From Bacillus sp. FJAT-49736 (GTDB taxonomy: Bacteria > Bacillota > Bacilli > Bacillales > Bacillaceae_C), in assembly GCF_018343615.1 (NCBI RefSeq), contig NZ_JAGYPI010000002.1, positions 639,562-703,561 of the forward strand: a stretch of DNA of 64,000 bases, in the 5' to 3' direction. Positions 35,472-45,059 of the stretch are shown one piece after another. Each line of letters opens with the position of its first letter. The stretch's first letter is position 1. A program made the position numbers and the translations under genes. The notes below the pieces were generated by a model. It did not search any database and was not told the DNA's origin. It worked only from the letters and a program-made list of their open reading frames with translations.

Positions 35472-35511
35472 AGTGCAGGACTTTGCAAGAGAAAATGCAA
35501 AGTCCTGCACT
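35472..35511. terminator. perfect 16-bp hairpin after the YjcZ gene
   Basis: AGTGCAGGACTTTGCA and its exact reverse complement around an 8-nt loop, 58 nt past the stop. The T tract is weak (TTATTTTG), but the stem is unusually long. Confidence 0.65.
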
Positions 35512-35610
35512 TATTTTGTGTGGAAGAGTTTCTCACTCCAACTAATATGCTGCTGTCTCTGTTTGAAAAAGATCAAACGTATTATGTCTCATACACACAG
35601 CAATGAACTA

Positions 35611-35639
35611 CAAAAAAGAAGTGCGCAAAGACACTTCTT
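35611..35639 (-). terminator. terminator of the YerD-like gene
   Basis: AAGAAGTG / CACTTCTT hairpin with an A run on the left (T run on minus), 63 nt past the stop. Confidence 0.65.
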
Positions 35640-35701
35640 GAGATGATGTTATGTTTGGATATGAAAAGGATTTATAATTTAATCTTAGATGTTCTAACTT
35701 A

Positions 35702-37114
35702 TTATTTCTTCATTTGTCTCTCTTCCCAAGGTTGAAATGAAAATGGAATCCCAATCATTTTTGCAGTTGACTCATCGTAAGATACTAAATCATTTTTTGA
35801 CAGCTCTTTTAAAGAGCGTTTTCCCATCGCTCTTAATGCCATTTTCATTTCTTCAATACTTGCTGTTAAGAACTTTTCTGCTGATTTAACGCCTTCATCA
35901 ATCTTAAATGTATCCTTGAATTTCCCTTGATTCCAAACGGCTTGTGTAGGTGGTTCAAACGGTAGTGCATTAAGAGTTTGAGAATGTGCAACTGTAAATA
36001 AAAGAGCTGAACCTACATATATAGCATCAGCACCTAGTGCTAGTACTTTTAAAAAATGTCCGGGTACAAATAATCCTCCAGATACTATTAAACTAATTTG
36101 CCCCTTCATATTTCTTTTCTCCAGATGATTGGCGGCACGAAAAACTGCATGTAATGTTGGAATCCCAAAATCATCAGATAAAATCGGCGGGGCACCATGG
36201 GTTGCTGCTTGTCCGCCGTCAATTGCAATATAATCAACTCCAATATAAATCAAATGATCAATATCTTCTTCCATTTTTCCACCTGCGCCAATTTTGGATC
36301 CAATTGGAACTCCCCCAGTTATATTACGGAGTTCATCAACAAGCTCTTTCAAATCATCCAGCGTTTGATTCTCAACAAAATTATCATAAATCACAGCATC
36401 CTCATTTTCCTTTAGTCCCATCACTTTACGGGCACGACCTGTTAGATTTTTCGGGGAAATCTTCCCACCCGTTCCCATTAATGCCCCCTGCCCTAATTTA
36501 ACTTCAATCATGTCTGCTTGTTTAATAAGATTGTCTTCCTTTGACCAATCTGTTTTAGAAAACTGCAGAATATAATTTCCTGCAGCTTCTATTTCCTCAG
36601 GTAGGACTCCACCTTCACCAGAGTTAATGGCGGTTCCCACATTTTTAGCTGCTTCCGCCAAAGAAAGTCTCACTTCCTCACTTAGTGCGATTCCATAGGC
36701 CATCCCGCTAATCATAAGCGGTATTTTTATTTTCATAGGTTTTTTCGCCTTTGGTCCAATGGTAACAGCAACATCCACATCTTCCTCACCATCAATGGGA
36801 AACGGAGATGTTTGTGCAGGGATAAACGTAATCGAATCTAAATTCGGCCACTGTTTTGAAGAACCAAGCGGTCGATGGAGAACATCGCCCGTTTCTGCAC
36901 GCAAGCTATTTTCAAGTATATTTTGAATCCCCATATGCCTAAGGCCTGGTAACAACTCAATTAGATTTTCTTGATAACTGTCGGTCATAATAATTTTCCC
37001 CATTTGTTTAACCATTCGTTTAATTATCCACCGCCAACCAATAAGGAGAAATAATATAAGGACAAATAATATTGATATCATCACTAAAGAAACATAATTT
37101 AAATAGTTCGGCAT
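35702..37114 (-). CDS. yerD: FMN-binding glutamate-synthase-domain protein (YerD-like)
   Basis: 470 residues from ATG 37114 (GGAG 8 nt upstream); an earlier start has no RBS. One N-terminal membrane helix, then a GltS alpha-subunit-like TIM barrel: MISGMAYGIALSEEVRLSLA, NSGEGGVLPEE, VKLGQGALMGTGGKIS, GAGGKMEEDIDHLIYIGVDY and LIVSGGLFVPGHFLKVLALG. The amidotransferase domain and the Fe-S cysteine cluster of full glutamate synthase are absent. Probably an FMN oxidoreductase anchored to the membrane; the reaction is unknown. Confidence 0.88.
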   Translation of the reverse strand: MPNYLNYVSLVMISILFVLILFLLIGWRWIIKRMVKQMGKIIMTDSYQENLIELLPGLRHMGIQNILENSLRAETGDVLHRPLGSSKQWPNLDSITFIPAQTSPFPIDGEEDVDVAVTIGPKAKKPMKIKIPLMISGMAYGIALSEEVRLSLAEAAKNVGTAINSGEGGVLPEEIEAAGNYILQFSKTDWSKEDNLIKQADMIEVKLGQGALMGTGGKISPKNLTGRARKVMGLKENEDAVIYDNFVENQTLDDLKELVDELRNITGGVPIGSKIGAGGKMEEDIDHLIYIGVDYIAIDGGQAATHGAPPILSDDFGIPTLHAVFRAANHLEKRNMKGQISLIVSGGLFVPGHFLKVLALGADAIYVGSALLFTVAHSQTLNALPFEPPTQAVWNQGKFKDTFKIDEGVKSAEKFLTASIEEMKMALRAMGKRSLKELSKNDLVSYDESTAKMIGIPFSFQPWEERQMKK

Positions 37115-37347
37115 AATCACTTCTCCACTACTATACAAATTAAATCATTATTACCATTATTGCCCAAAGAGGAGAAATAATTATTCTTGTTATGAAATTA
37201 CTTTCACTAACAACAGCGGTGAAAATATTAAAAAAGAGTAGATTAAAAAATTCCGTTAAAGGAGAAACTATACCAGATCTTGCGAACAACAACCAAAATT
37301 GATTTTAAAACTAGCTGATAACTCCATGTAAGAAGGAGATTATTTTT

Positions 37348-38094
37348 ATGACCTTACTAAATGATATTATTCACCGCCCTTTTCCATTGCCTTCGAAAAG
37401 GTGGATTATGCGGCAATCATGGAGAAATGTATTGTTCTTACATTGGCCAATTCCGCCTGAAAAATTACGGCCCCATATACCTTCCATATTACAAATTGAT
37501 ACCTTTAATGGATCAGCATGGTTAGGGATCATTCTATTCGTTATAGAGGGAATCTTCCCTTTCGGATTATCATCTGTTTCCTTAACCCCAAAATTTCCAG
37601 AAATCAATGTAAGAACATATGTTACATACAACGGTAAACCAGGTATTTACTTTATGTCTATAGATGTTGAAAACTGGGCTTCTTTAAAAATAGCGAAGCG
37701 TTGGTATCGTTTACCTTATAAATCGGCGCAAATTTCTTTACGAAAGGAAAAACAAACCTATTCTTTCCAAAGTATTCGTAAAGGAAACGAGAATCCTTCC
37801 ATATCATTTAAGGGCGAATTTGGTCCAGTATCGGAAGTTTATTATGCAAAAGAAGGAACTCTTGATCATTGGCTCACTGAGCGATATTGTCTTTATAGTT
37901 CGAATAATGTAGGCAACATCTATTGCGGTGAAATACACCACCGACCTTGGCCATTACAAAAAGCAGAAATTGAAATGGTCAGGAATACCCTTTTTATCCC
38001 TTTTAATTTGGACTTTCCTAAAGTAAAACCAATTGCTCATTTTTCGACAGGTGTAGATTCGCTAATGTGGAATATAAAGAAATTACGTATCTAG
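37348..38094 (+). CDS. YqjF/DUF2071-family protein
   Basis: 248 residues, ATG 37348 after AAGGAG. WRNVLFLHWPIPPEKLRPHI near the N-terminus and VRTYVTYNGKPGIYFMSIDV in the middle are the signature of DUF2071/YqjF. Acetoacetate-decarboxylase-like fold, function unknown. Followed 28 nt later by a membrane protein gene, likely one operon. Confidence 0.88.
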   Translation: MTLLNDIIHRPFPLPSKRWIMRQSWRNVLFLHWPIPPEKLRPHIPSILQIDTFNGSAWLGIILFVIEGIFPFGLSSVSLTPKFPEINVRTYVTYNGKPGIYFMSIDVENWASLKIAKRWYRLPYKSAQISLRKEKQTYSFQSIRKGNENPSISFKGEFGPVSEVYYAKEGTLDHWLTERYCLYSSNNVGNIYCGEIHHRPWPLQKAEIEMVRNTLFIPFNLDFPKVKPIAHFSTGVDSLMWNIKKLRI

Positions 38095-38122
38095 ACGCTA
38101 TCAAATTTTAAGGAGGAGCATA

Positions 38123-38605
38123 ATGGTAAAGCATAATACAAAAATGGCATTCTCTTTAGCCACATTAATATTGCCTTGGCTGACTGTCCCATTTATGGGG
38201 AAAAGGAACTTTTTAAGGTTTTTACCAGTAGCTAGTTTTGTCAATTTAATTTTAAGTGTTTTCAGTCTAATCAGTTATAGAAAAAAATGGTGGATAACGA
38301 ATAATCCTCTATCTCCTGGCCCTATAGATTTTACATATATATTAGGTCCTTATTTTGTGGCAACACTCTGGATATTTAGACTAACCTATGGGAAATTCTT
38401 TAAGTATTTAACAACTAATGCGGTATTGGATTTAATTAATGCATACCCTATGCCTTACATTGGAAAAAAATTAGGGGTCGTCAAATTTATAAAGATGAAA
38501 CACACTATTTGGTATTTTATTAATGTATTTTTAGCAATTGTTATCTATGGCTTTCAATACATTGTAGAAAAATCAATTAGGAAAGCAACTAATAATAAAA
38601 ATTAA
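38123..38605 (+). CDS. membrane protein downstream of YqjF, unknown
   Basis: 160 residues, ATG 38123 after AAGGAGG. Four hydrophobic segments (about 9-24, 33-52, 70-90, 130-150) and a basic C-terminus. No family recognised with confidence. Confidence 0.75.
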   Translation: MVKHNTKMAFSLATLILPWLTVPFMGKRNFLRFLPVASFVNLILSVFSLISYRKKWWITNNPLSPGPIDFTYILGPYFVATLWIFRLTYGKFFKYLTTNAVLDLINAYPMPYIGKKLGVVKFIKMKHTIWYFINVFLAIVIYGFQYIVEKSIRKATNNKN

Positions 38606-39328
38606 AATGAGGTTAAAAAAATACTTTATAGAAAGTTTTGTAGCATATTTCCATGAATGAAGAGAAAACGATTGTGGAGTTACTGGAGTTTCATTGAAGA
38701 GCTACAGATATCAAGCAAACTTTTCCATTATCTACATAGTGATAAATGGAGATATCTGCTTATATTTTGAAGAAACTGCAGGAGTTCAAAATTTACATCT
38801 ATAGAGTGGTGGTTGTAATTTTGGACAAAAATATGTTCTATATCCAAAGAATAATTAAAAGCATCCCTCGGATGTTTTTTATTTTATTTATAAACAGTAA
38901 ATTATTTAAGAATTCTATTACTATTGCATATCCACCTATCATTTCCCCGACAATATATACATGTAAAATAAGAAATGTAAATTAATGTTTAAAAAAGAAA
39001 AAAACAGGACTTTTAAATGAATATATTTTTCCTATGGACAATCATATATTTTATTTAAAATCTATAAATGCTAATACACTCGTCCAAACAGTTTAATAAT
39101 TTTCACATAGTTTATATTAGCCGTATCCTCTGCCGGCACCATAAAGATCACCTCCAAAAAAGCGTATGTCTATGTGCATACGCTTTTTCTCATAGGATTT
39201 AAATCTATGGGACAAACATGGATTTTCTATTATTTTTATACGTTTGTCCATTTCTTATAATGAAAATTCACATAATGTAATAGTGGATAGATTTATTGGA
39301 TCCAGTTTATTAGCAGGAGGTGATAAGT
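38606..39328. other. 723-nt gap with two hairpins
   Basis: No convincing gene. A weak terminator for the preceding operon is GCATCCCTCGGATGTTTTTT (about 38861-38880). A stronger hairpin AGCGTATG…CATACGCT flanked by A and T runs is at 39157-39186. A 23-codon minus frame (39108-39145) has a strong GGAGGTGAT RBS but no family. Confidence 0.45.
39157..39186. terminator. bidirectional hairpin
   Basis: AAAAAGCGTATG / CATACGCTTTTT perfect arms. Confidence 0.6.
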
Positions 39329-39433
39329 ATGTCAGAGCATAGACATGGAATGGGAATGGGATTTGCTTTAATTGTAGTATTGTTTATTTTGCTAATCATT
39401 GTAGGAGCTTCATATGTTGGAGGGGGCTATTAA
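39329..39433 (+). CDS. YjcZ-family sporulation mini-protein (34 aa)
   Basis: ATG 39329 after [18 protein letters not shown] head, then [20 protein letters not shown] and GGGY. 75 nt upstream of another copy on the same strand; CATAATGTA at 39271 resembles a sigma-K -10 box. Confidence 0.88.
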   Translation: MSEHRHGMGMGFALIVVLFILLIIVGASYVGGGY

Positions 39434-39508
39434 TTAATTCTGTGTTAAATAAAAACCCTTCGTATGTAAGAGCGGACTCTAAATCCTTAGATGGAGGTGA
39501 ATATATAT

Positions 39509-39637
39509 ATGTGGTGTAGAGGCGGTTATAGTTATGGTGGATACTCATATGGTGGTGGCAGTTCCTTTGTACTGATCGTTGTATTGTTTATTTTGCTTAT
39601 CATTGTAGGAACTTCTTTTGTTGGAGGGGGCTATTAA
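39509..39637 (+). CDS. YjcZ-family sporulation mini-protein (42 aa)
   Basis: ATG 39509 after GGAGGTG. A head of [19 protein letters not shown] (Gly/Tyr repeats), then [19 protein letters not shown] and GGGY. The C-terminal coding DNA is very close to the preceding copy, indicating a recent local duplication. A terminator follows. Confidence 0.88.
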   Translation: MWCRGGYSYGGYSYGGGSSFVLIVVLFILLIIVGTSFVGGGY

Positions 39638-39680
39638 TAACGTTTTTTATATGCAAGATACACCATTTTTATAAATGATC

Positions 39681-39717
39681 TAGGACCTGTTTAAAAAAAA
39701 CGGGTCCTATTTTTTTA
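39681..39717 (+). terminator. terminator of the twin YjcZ genes
   Basis: TAGGACCTGTTT / AACGGGTCCTA followed by TTTTTTTAT, 44 nt past the stop. Confidence 0.9.
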
Positions 39718-40094
39718 TATGCATTTTTAACAAATCACAAAACACAAACTAAAGGATGAAAGACAGACTATTAAATTTTAAAGTCATAGCGGTGAAATCT
39801 TGCAGAGCATTCGTTGTGCTATTTAAACTTTCACTTGATTCAACTGCGCGGTCAACTGGTCTTGAATTTACTTGAACAAGGAGTCTGACTTGTTATATTC
39901 AACTAAACTCCCACTTTAGCACAAGAAGAAGCTTCACCAAGCTTCTTAGAACAACGCCTATTTAATCTAAATTGATATCTTTACACACAAGCCGTTTCCA
40001 ATCAGGAAAAGGATAAAAGAATGATAGTAAACTGTGTTCTTTTTATTATTGAAAATCATATATTTTTATTAACGGTAGAAAGCACGGTGAAGAT
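39718..40094. other. gap with a possible coding remnant
   Basis: The minus strand at about 39770-39905 reads QVRLLVQVNSRPVDRAVESS and onward without a start, suggesting a fragment of an old gene I cannot identify. A palindrome AAGAAGCTTCACCAAGCTTCTT-like element (about 39927-39948) lies beside it. Confidence 0.35.
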
Positions 40095-40811
40095 ATGAAA
40101 CCTGTCTTAATGTTGATAGTTGATTTAATTCTGTTTTTTATATTTCCTTTAGTATGCTGGGAAACTTGTAGAGAATTTATAGGAGACTATCCATCGATGA
40201 TTCTCTCCACTTTACCTGGGTTTGTATATAGCTTATTTAGGTTCAAAAATATTCAAAAGCTTACCTTTACAAATGTATTTGTAATTCTAAATTTAACAGT
40301 TAGTCTATTAGTAGATTTACTATCCGGTTCAGCTTTGCGTCTTTTATTAAATAATATTTATTATTCATTAACGCTATTATTTATATATTCCATAAGTCTT
40401 ATAGTTAAGAGACCACTTTATTTATACTTTGCACTGGATTTAATTACAGCGATGGGATATGACAGAAAAATAACGAAAGAGCTGTTTTTCGAAAAAAAGA
40501 TATACAAGCTATTTAAACTAGTAACACTTTTATACTGTACAAATGAACTGATATATATTTTTTGTTTATCAAGATGGATTCTCAAATACGGTGTAGAGGC
40601 CTACCGTCTTGACATTATGTTGGATAATACCCTAAATATCATCTTATCAGGTATTTCTTTGCTTGCTTTTATATTAATTTATGAGAAACTGAACGAAATA
40701 ACTCCGATCCAAAATATCTCTTTAAAAAAGGCAAGAAAAAGAGATTCCATTCCAATATATTCGTCATCTATAAATTTCGAACGAGTTTTCTTTTACTTTA
40801 GTAGCCATTAA
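40095..40811 (+). CDS. VC0807-like polytopic membrane protein
   Basis: 238 residues, ATG 40095 with a weak GGTGA RBS. Six hydrophobic helices; ETCREFIGDYPSMILSTLPG and LLVDLLSGSALRLL resemble the VC0807-type family of small integral membrane proteins. Function unknown. Monocistronic. Confidence 0.7.
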   Translation: MKPVLMLIVDLILFFIFPLVCWETCREFIGDYPSMILSTLPGFVYSLFRFKNIQKLTFTNVFVILNLTVSLLVDLLSGSALRLLLNNIYYSLTLLFIYSISLIVKRPLYLYFALDLITAMGYDRKITKELFFEKKIYKLFKLVTLLYCTNELIYIFCLSRWILKYGVEAYRLDIMLDNTLNIILSGISLLAFILIYEKLNEITPIQNISLKKARKRDSIPIYSSSINFERVFFYFSSH

Positions 40812-40979
40812 TGATATTTGAATATCCGGTACTTACCAAAGTCAAAATTAACTACAGCGTTGGGGCCATCCATGAAGCGCACACATTTATTATAAATCAC
40901 CCTTTAACAAAACTTCTCGAATACTAAAGCCCACAAAAGCATAATTATGAAAGAAAATATACATCTAGGAGGGACTTTT

Positions 40980-41318
40980 ATGAAAAGGGTGGCGAAGGAT
41001 GACTTTGTGGAGGGTTTTGTCCCGCATCATAACCATGGATCTGTTGATTATACGTCCGTAGATAGCGGGCATGTCCATCAATGTCTGGATGTTACATCCC
41101 CTCCGATTCAGACGGAGGATGGAAGTCATATTCATTATACGGAGGGGTATGTTTTATACGAGGACGGACACACGCATTACTATAAAGCTTATTCAGGTCC
41201 AGCTATTCCGATCGGTAATGGTATGCATGTTCATTATTATGACTTTTATACAAGTGAAGCCCACCATCATCGCCACCATGTAAAAGGTGTCGACCAACCC
41301 GCTCCAGGGTCAAAATAA
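40980..41318 (+). CDS. ymaF: YmaF-family His-rich protein
   Basis: 112 residues from ATG 40980 after AGGAGGG; the frame opens 11 codons earlier without an RBS. Many His residues in repeated (V/I)HxHxY-type segments (GSHIHYTEGYVLYEDGHTHY, NGMHVHYYDFYTSEAHHHRH), typical of YmaF, probably metal-binding. A duplicate of its 3' end plus terminator lies at 50.4 kb. Confidence 0.9.
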   Translation: MKRVAKDDFVEGFVPHHNHGSVDYTSVDSGHVHQCLDVTSPPIQTEDGSHIHYTEGYVLYEDGHTHYYKAYSGPAIPIGNGMHVHYYDFYTSEAHHHRHHVKGVDQPAPGSK

Positions 41319-41330
41319 AAACAATAAAAA

Positions 41331-41368
41331 TGGATGAAGTCCTTATTAAAAAGGACTTCATCTATTTT
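41331..41368 (+). terminator. ymaF terminator
   Basis: GATGAAGTCCTT / AAGGACTTCATC arms followed by TATTTTTTT. Confidence 0.9.
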
Positions 41369-41458
41369 TTTACACGATTCCTGCTTAAAGGAAAGTTCCA
41401 GCACAGTTCTCCCATCATTCTGGATTATCGATTTACTTTTACAATAAAGTTGATGTAA

Positions 41459-41500
41459 TAAAAAAAACTGATGACCTTGATTGATTATCCGCTTTTTCCC
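41459..41500. repeat. decayed copy of a terminator-like element
   Basis: AAAAAACTGATGACC…CCGCTTTTTCCCTTGTTAA is recognisably related to the intact hairpin at 56366-56405, with its left and right arms no longer pairing well. Confidence 0.5.
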
Positions 41501-41643
41501 TTGTTAAGTTATTATTCCATTACCTTAGCCGTGGTAGAACGTAAGCAAAGTAAATGATGAAACTAAACAATGAATTGAACATTATCTTCTCCTTTTATTT
41601 ATTTTATTGTGAGGAAGGTACATTCATGCCATTTTCTATAACT

Positions 41644-41678
41644 AAAAAAGTCATATTCCTTAAGGATACGACTTTTTT
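41644..41678. terminator. terminator of the ABC export operon
   Basis: AAAAAAGTC / GACTTTTTT with inner TATTCCTTAAGGATA pairing; 128 nt beyond the last gene of the minus-strand ABC operon. Confidence 0.75.
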
Positions 41679-41805
41679 AATGAATTTATATTTATTTAAA
41701 CTTTATTAGTTATTCAGGACATTAGACCTTCTCATTCCCTCTAGTGAGAAAGGATATGGTGAGTGTTTCCTGTACCAACCAAGAACAAGTCATTTTCGCG
41801 ACAAA

Positions 41806-42834
41806 TTATAGTTTTCTGAACTTTTTCAATGCTTGTGTGTTTAATAGGTATAACAAAAGTGAATACGCAATTAACCCTAGAAGGTATGGCCAGATTTGAA
41901 GGAAGCCCTCACCATAAACCATGACACCCTTAATGGCTGTTACACCATAATAAACAGGCATAAGGTAACACAGATTACCGAGATGATATGGTATTAAATC
42001 TAAAGGAATCAAGCCCGAAAAGAACACTTGCGGTATAAGGGTAAACGGTATCATCTGTACGACTTGCAGCTCTGAACTAGCAAATACAGAAATCATCGCA
42101 CCAAATGAGACGGCTGTAACGGCTAATAAAACCATTGCGACAAAAATCCAACTAATGTTCCCAACGGAACTTAAGTTCAACACCGAAAAGGAATAAAGAA
42201 CTATGAGAATGGCTTGAATAATCGCAAACACACCGTATCCAATCGTATAACCAAGGATGACCTCTCCTCGTTTGATTGGTGTCATCAATAACCTTTCTAA
42301 TGTGCCGCCACTTCGTTCTCTCACAAGGGCCATCCCGGAAATGATAAACACTAAGAAGAAGGAGAATAGACCTAGAAACACATATCCGAGGGAATCAAAT
42401 GTTGACTCGCCTTGCGATCCATAAACATAGGACATTTTCATCTTAGCTGAAGGATTTAAGGTAGACATCGCCTTTTGAATCTCCGCTACTGCCTTTGAAC
42501 CTTTAGACGAAGGCTCATACATCGTAATATTCATACCCGAACTTTCTGAGATGGTAAAAATCGCATCCACATCTTGATGGCCCTTCAAATATTGCTTCGC
42601 ATGTCGGGCTTTATTGCTCGAGACTTCTACAACTTTCAAATCTTGAGCTTTCAAAGCTGCTACAAGAGGTGCTGGCATTGTATTTTTATCTAGTCCAACT
42701 GTTGGCACATATTTGGAATCCCCCAGCAAGAAATACACCAAAGTCAAAATCAATAGTGGCGCAACTAAAATCATCATTACGCTACGTTTGTCATTTATCG
42801 TTTGGAGGATTACGCGTTTGGCTAAATTCATCAT
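41806..42834 (-). CDS. ABC-2 type transporter permease
   Basis: 342 residues; the start ATGATGA overlaps the stop of the ATPase gene, showing translational coupling. An N-terminal helix, a large extracytoplasmic loop (about 40-165) and five to six C-terminal helices with RERSGGTLERLLMTPIKRGE, a typical ABC-2 (DrrB/YhgE-like) signature. Exports a drug or lipid-like substrate with the ATPase encoded just upstream. Confidence 0.9.
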   Translation of the reverse strand: MMNLAKRVILQTINDKRSVMMILVAPLLILTLVYFLLGDSKYVPTVGLDKNTMPAPLVAALKAQDLKVVEVSSNKARHAKQYLKGHQDVDAIFTISESSGMNITMYEPSSKGSKAVAEIQKAMSTLNPSAKMKMSYVYGSQGESTFDSLGYVFLGLFSFFLVFIISGMALVRERSGGTLERLLMTPIKRGEVILGYTIGYGVFAIIQAILIVLYSFSVLNLSSVGNISWIFVAMVLLAVTAVSFGAMISVFASSELQVVQMIPFTLIPQVFFSGLIPLDLIPYHLGNLCYLMPVYYGVTAIKGVMVYGEGFLQIWPYLLGLIAYSLLLYLLNTQALKKFRKL

Positions 42835-43568
42835 CGTGCAGCACCGCCTTCTAATTCTTTTGAAGCAATGAAGAACAGTTCTTCAACTCTACCGCTTTCC
42901 GTTTTGTTAAGTAATTTTTCCACGGTATCATATTGAATCAACGAACCATTATAAATAAGCGCCGCTTTATCGCACTCTGTCACTTCGTCCATAACATGGG
43001 TGGAAACAATAATGGTTGTCCCTGATTTTTTGATCGCCTGAAATTGGTCCCAAATCGTACGACGTAATACGGGATCTATTCCTACTGTCGGTTCATCTAG
43101 AAATAATACTTCGGGTTGATGTAAAATGGCAGCCGCAAGTGAAAGCCGCTTTTTCATCCCGCCTGAAAAGTTCTTCACTAACTTCTTTCGATGCTCTGTT
43201 AAATCAACTAAAGCAAGCACGTCATCAATACGCTTTTCTAATTTACTTTTATCCAAGTGAAAAAGTCCTGCAAAAAAACGCAAATTGGCTTCTGCAGATA
43301 GATCATCATACAACGCATCGTTCTGCGGCATAAATCCTATTTTTTTTAACATATTCAAATTCGGCATTTGCACATCAGCAAAATGAATGGTTCCATTATC
43401 CGCAGCAATTGCCCCAATCATCAAGCGAATCATCGTTGTTTTCCCTGAACCTGAAGGTCCCAGCAAACAGCATATTTCTCCAGATGGAATCGTGAACGTT
43501 ATATCTTTAATTACTTGCTTCTTCTCAAAATTTTTACTGACATTTGAGACTTGAATATCCATCGTCAT
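42831..43568 (-). CDS. ABC transporter ATP-binding protein
   Basis: 245 residues, ATG 43568 after GGAGGG (ATG 43562 also possible). Walker A GPSGSGKTT, signature NFSGGMKKRLSLA, Walker B VLFLDEPTVG and switch His in STHVMDE. Powers the ABC-2 permease encoded next. Confidence 0.95.
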   Translation of the reverse strand: MTMDIQVSNVSKNFEKKQVIKDITFTIPSGEICCLLGPSGSGKTTMIRLMIGAIAADNGTIHFADVQMPNLNMLKKIGFMPQNDALYDDLSAEANLRFFAGLFHLDKSKLEKRIDDVLALVDLTEHRKKLVKNFSGGMKKRLSLAAAILHQPEVLFLDEPTVGIDPVLRRTIWDQFQAIKKSGTTIIVSTHVMDEVTECDKAALIYNGSLIQYDTVEKLLNKTESGRVEELFFIASKELEGGAAR

Positions 43569-43701
43569 TGTCCCTCCACTACATGATATATAATCATTAC
43601 AGATCTATTAGAACCCGTTTCCTTAGTAGGAAAACAGCTTTTTCGGCTGTTCTTTATCAGGCTTGTGCTTTTGTAAGATACCTTTAATGTCCAATCTGTC
43701 G

Positions 43702-44901
43702 TTAAGCCTCTAATCTTTGTTTCTGCGTTTTCTCTTTTACTGAATTTAGTTTAACAGCAGTACCTAGTATGATTATCATGCTTACTACTCCAATCCATAC
43801 AAGGACGGATACAGGAGTATTCCAGTTCAAGCCCTTTCCAAAGAAGAATAATTCTCGTAAACCCTCTACCATAAATCGCATCGGCAACCATGGATAAACC
43901 CAATCTCGATAAAAGGAAGACATCATTTCAGGTGCCATTGCAAGTAAAGGTGCCCCAAAGAATAGTAATAATGCAAATACTGGTATCCCTCTAATGCCTA
44001 ACAAGGAAAGTACAGCTGATATCATTAGAAAGAAGCTAAATGAAGTAATCGTTAAAAATAAAGCTGTATCCATAAAATCTGGAATATTCAGCCCTACCAT
44101 TCCCTTTGCTATCCAAGTTAAACCAAATCCAATTACTAGTGCTACAATAGCACCCATGGAAATTTGCCCGATTTTCGTCAAAAGGTTTTCTTTTCGAGTG
44201 GTATTCGGCATTTTGCGGACGGCAATAAAGATGATTGCTGAACTCGCGAGAACAGCCATCCATAATGGTTGAAATAAGGAAACTGGGGCGTTACCGTTTG
44301 CACTATTAGTACCAATTTCATTAACATTTGTAACCTCTTTTTTTATAGGAGTTACTAGACTTTCAGCTTGTTTTGCCGTTAAAGTTGCTCCTTGCTTTTC
44401 AAATCCATCCAGTAGCTGGGTGCGAACCGTATTATTCAGATTGTCCACTAATCCATTCAATATTTGCCCTGCTACAGTTGATGCCGCAGTATTCATTCCC
44501 TGATTAATAAATATTTGTAGTACAGGCGAATCAGGTGATGGTGTTCGTAAAGAGGCCTGCTTCCCACTAAAATCTTTCGGAATTACCAATGCTGCATAAT
44601 ATTTTTGATTATCTAATCCTTTTTGTACTTCCACTGCGGATTTTACTTTAACCCATTTCACAGTAGGGTTTTTATCTGTTGTGGTTTTTGCATTTTTTTG
44701 TATCATTTCAATGATTGTTTGCCCCATATTCATCTTTGGTTGATTAGGAATTTGCACTCCTTGGTCTTCGTTAACAATGGCAATGGGTAAATTTTTCGGT
44801 TGAGGTTGTACGGATGGAAAAAGTGTTAGAGAAAAAATAAATATGATTGCCAATGTAATGATGGGTGATAACACCACCAACTTGTTCTTAAAAAGATTCA
44901 C
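43702..44901 (-). CDS. YhgE/Pip (DUF3533-type) ABC-2 membrane protein
   Basis: 399 residues from GTG 44901 after GGAGG. One N-terminal helix, a large exterior domain with LPIAIVNEDQGVQIP, then five helices (about 210-380). This is the YhgE/Pip-like architecture of transporter or phage-infection-type proteins. First gene of the export operon, divergent from a TetR gene that probably regulates it. Confidence 0.88.
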   Translation of the reverse strand: MNLFKNKLVVLSPIITLAIIFIFSLTLFPSVQPQPKNLPIAIVNEDQGVQIPNQPKMNMGQTIIEMIQKNAKTTTDKNPTVKWVKVKSAVEVQKGLDNQKYYAALVIPKDFSGKQASLRTPSPDSPVLQIFINQGMNTAASTVAGQILNGLVDNLNNTVRTQLLDGFEKQGATLTAKQAESLVTPIKKEVTNVNEIGTNSANGNAPVSLFQPLWMAVLASSAIIFIAVRKMPNTTRKENLLTKIGQISMGAIVALVIGFGLTWIAKGMVGLNIPDFMDTALFLTITSFSFFLMISAVLSLLGIRGIPVFALLLFFGAPLLAMAPEMMSSFYRDWVYPWLPMRFMVEGLRELFFFGKGLNWNTPVSVLVWIGVVSMIIILGTAVKLNSVKEKTQKQRLEA

Positions 44902-44934
44902 TTCATTTCCTCCTTATCCTTGGTTATAATAATG

Positions 44935-44948
44935 AACAACGTGTTGTT
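44935..44948. promoter_or_regulatory. palindrome in the TetR/YhgE divergent promoter region
   Basis: AACAACGTGTTGTT perfect palindrome, candidate operator. Confidence 0.5.
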
Positions 44949-45002
44949 TTTTAAATTATAATGATAGATAACGTTCTTATCAATAACCAGAAATAATGAA
45001 TG

Positions 45003-45020
45003 TGTCGTATATCCGACACT
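45003..45020. promoter_or_regulatory. palindrome upstream of TetR
   Basis: GTGTCGTATATCCGACAC; arms GTGTCG/CGACAC. Candidate operator, 40 nt upstream of the tetR start. Confidence 0.5.
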
Positions 45021-45059
45021 TTTTCTAAATGTGTTGAACAAATAATGGAGGAATGTGGA

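Noticed and set aside
38746-38985. 79-aa frame in a gap
   Set aside because: No RBS; hydrophobicity comes from AT-rich DNA; contains a terminator hairpin.
39074-39145. 23-codon minus frame with GGAGGTGAT upstream
   Set aside because: RBS is excellent but the peptide matches nothing and sits right behind a terminator; not called.
39770-39950. Transposase or IS end
   Set aside because: Contains a palindrome and a short open segment, but no transposase motif or matching terminal repeats.
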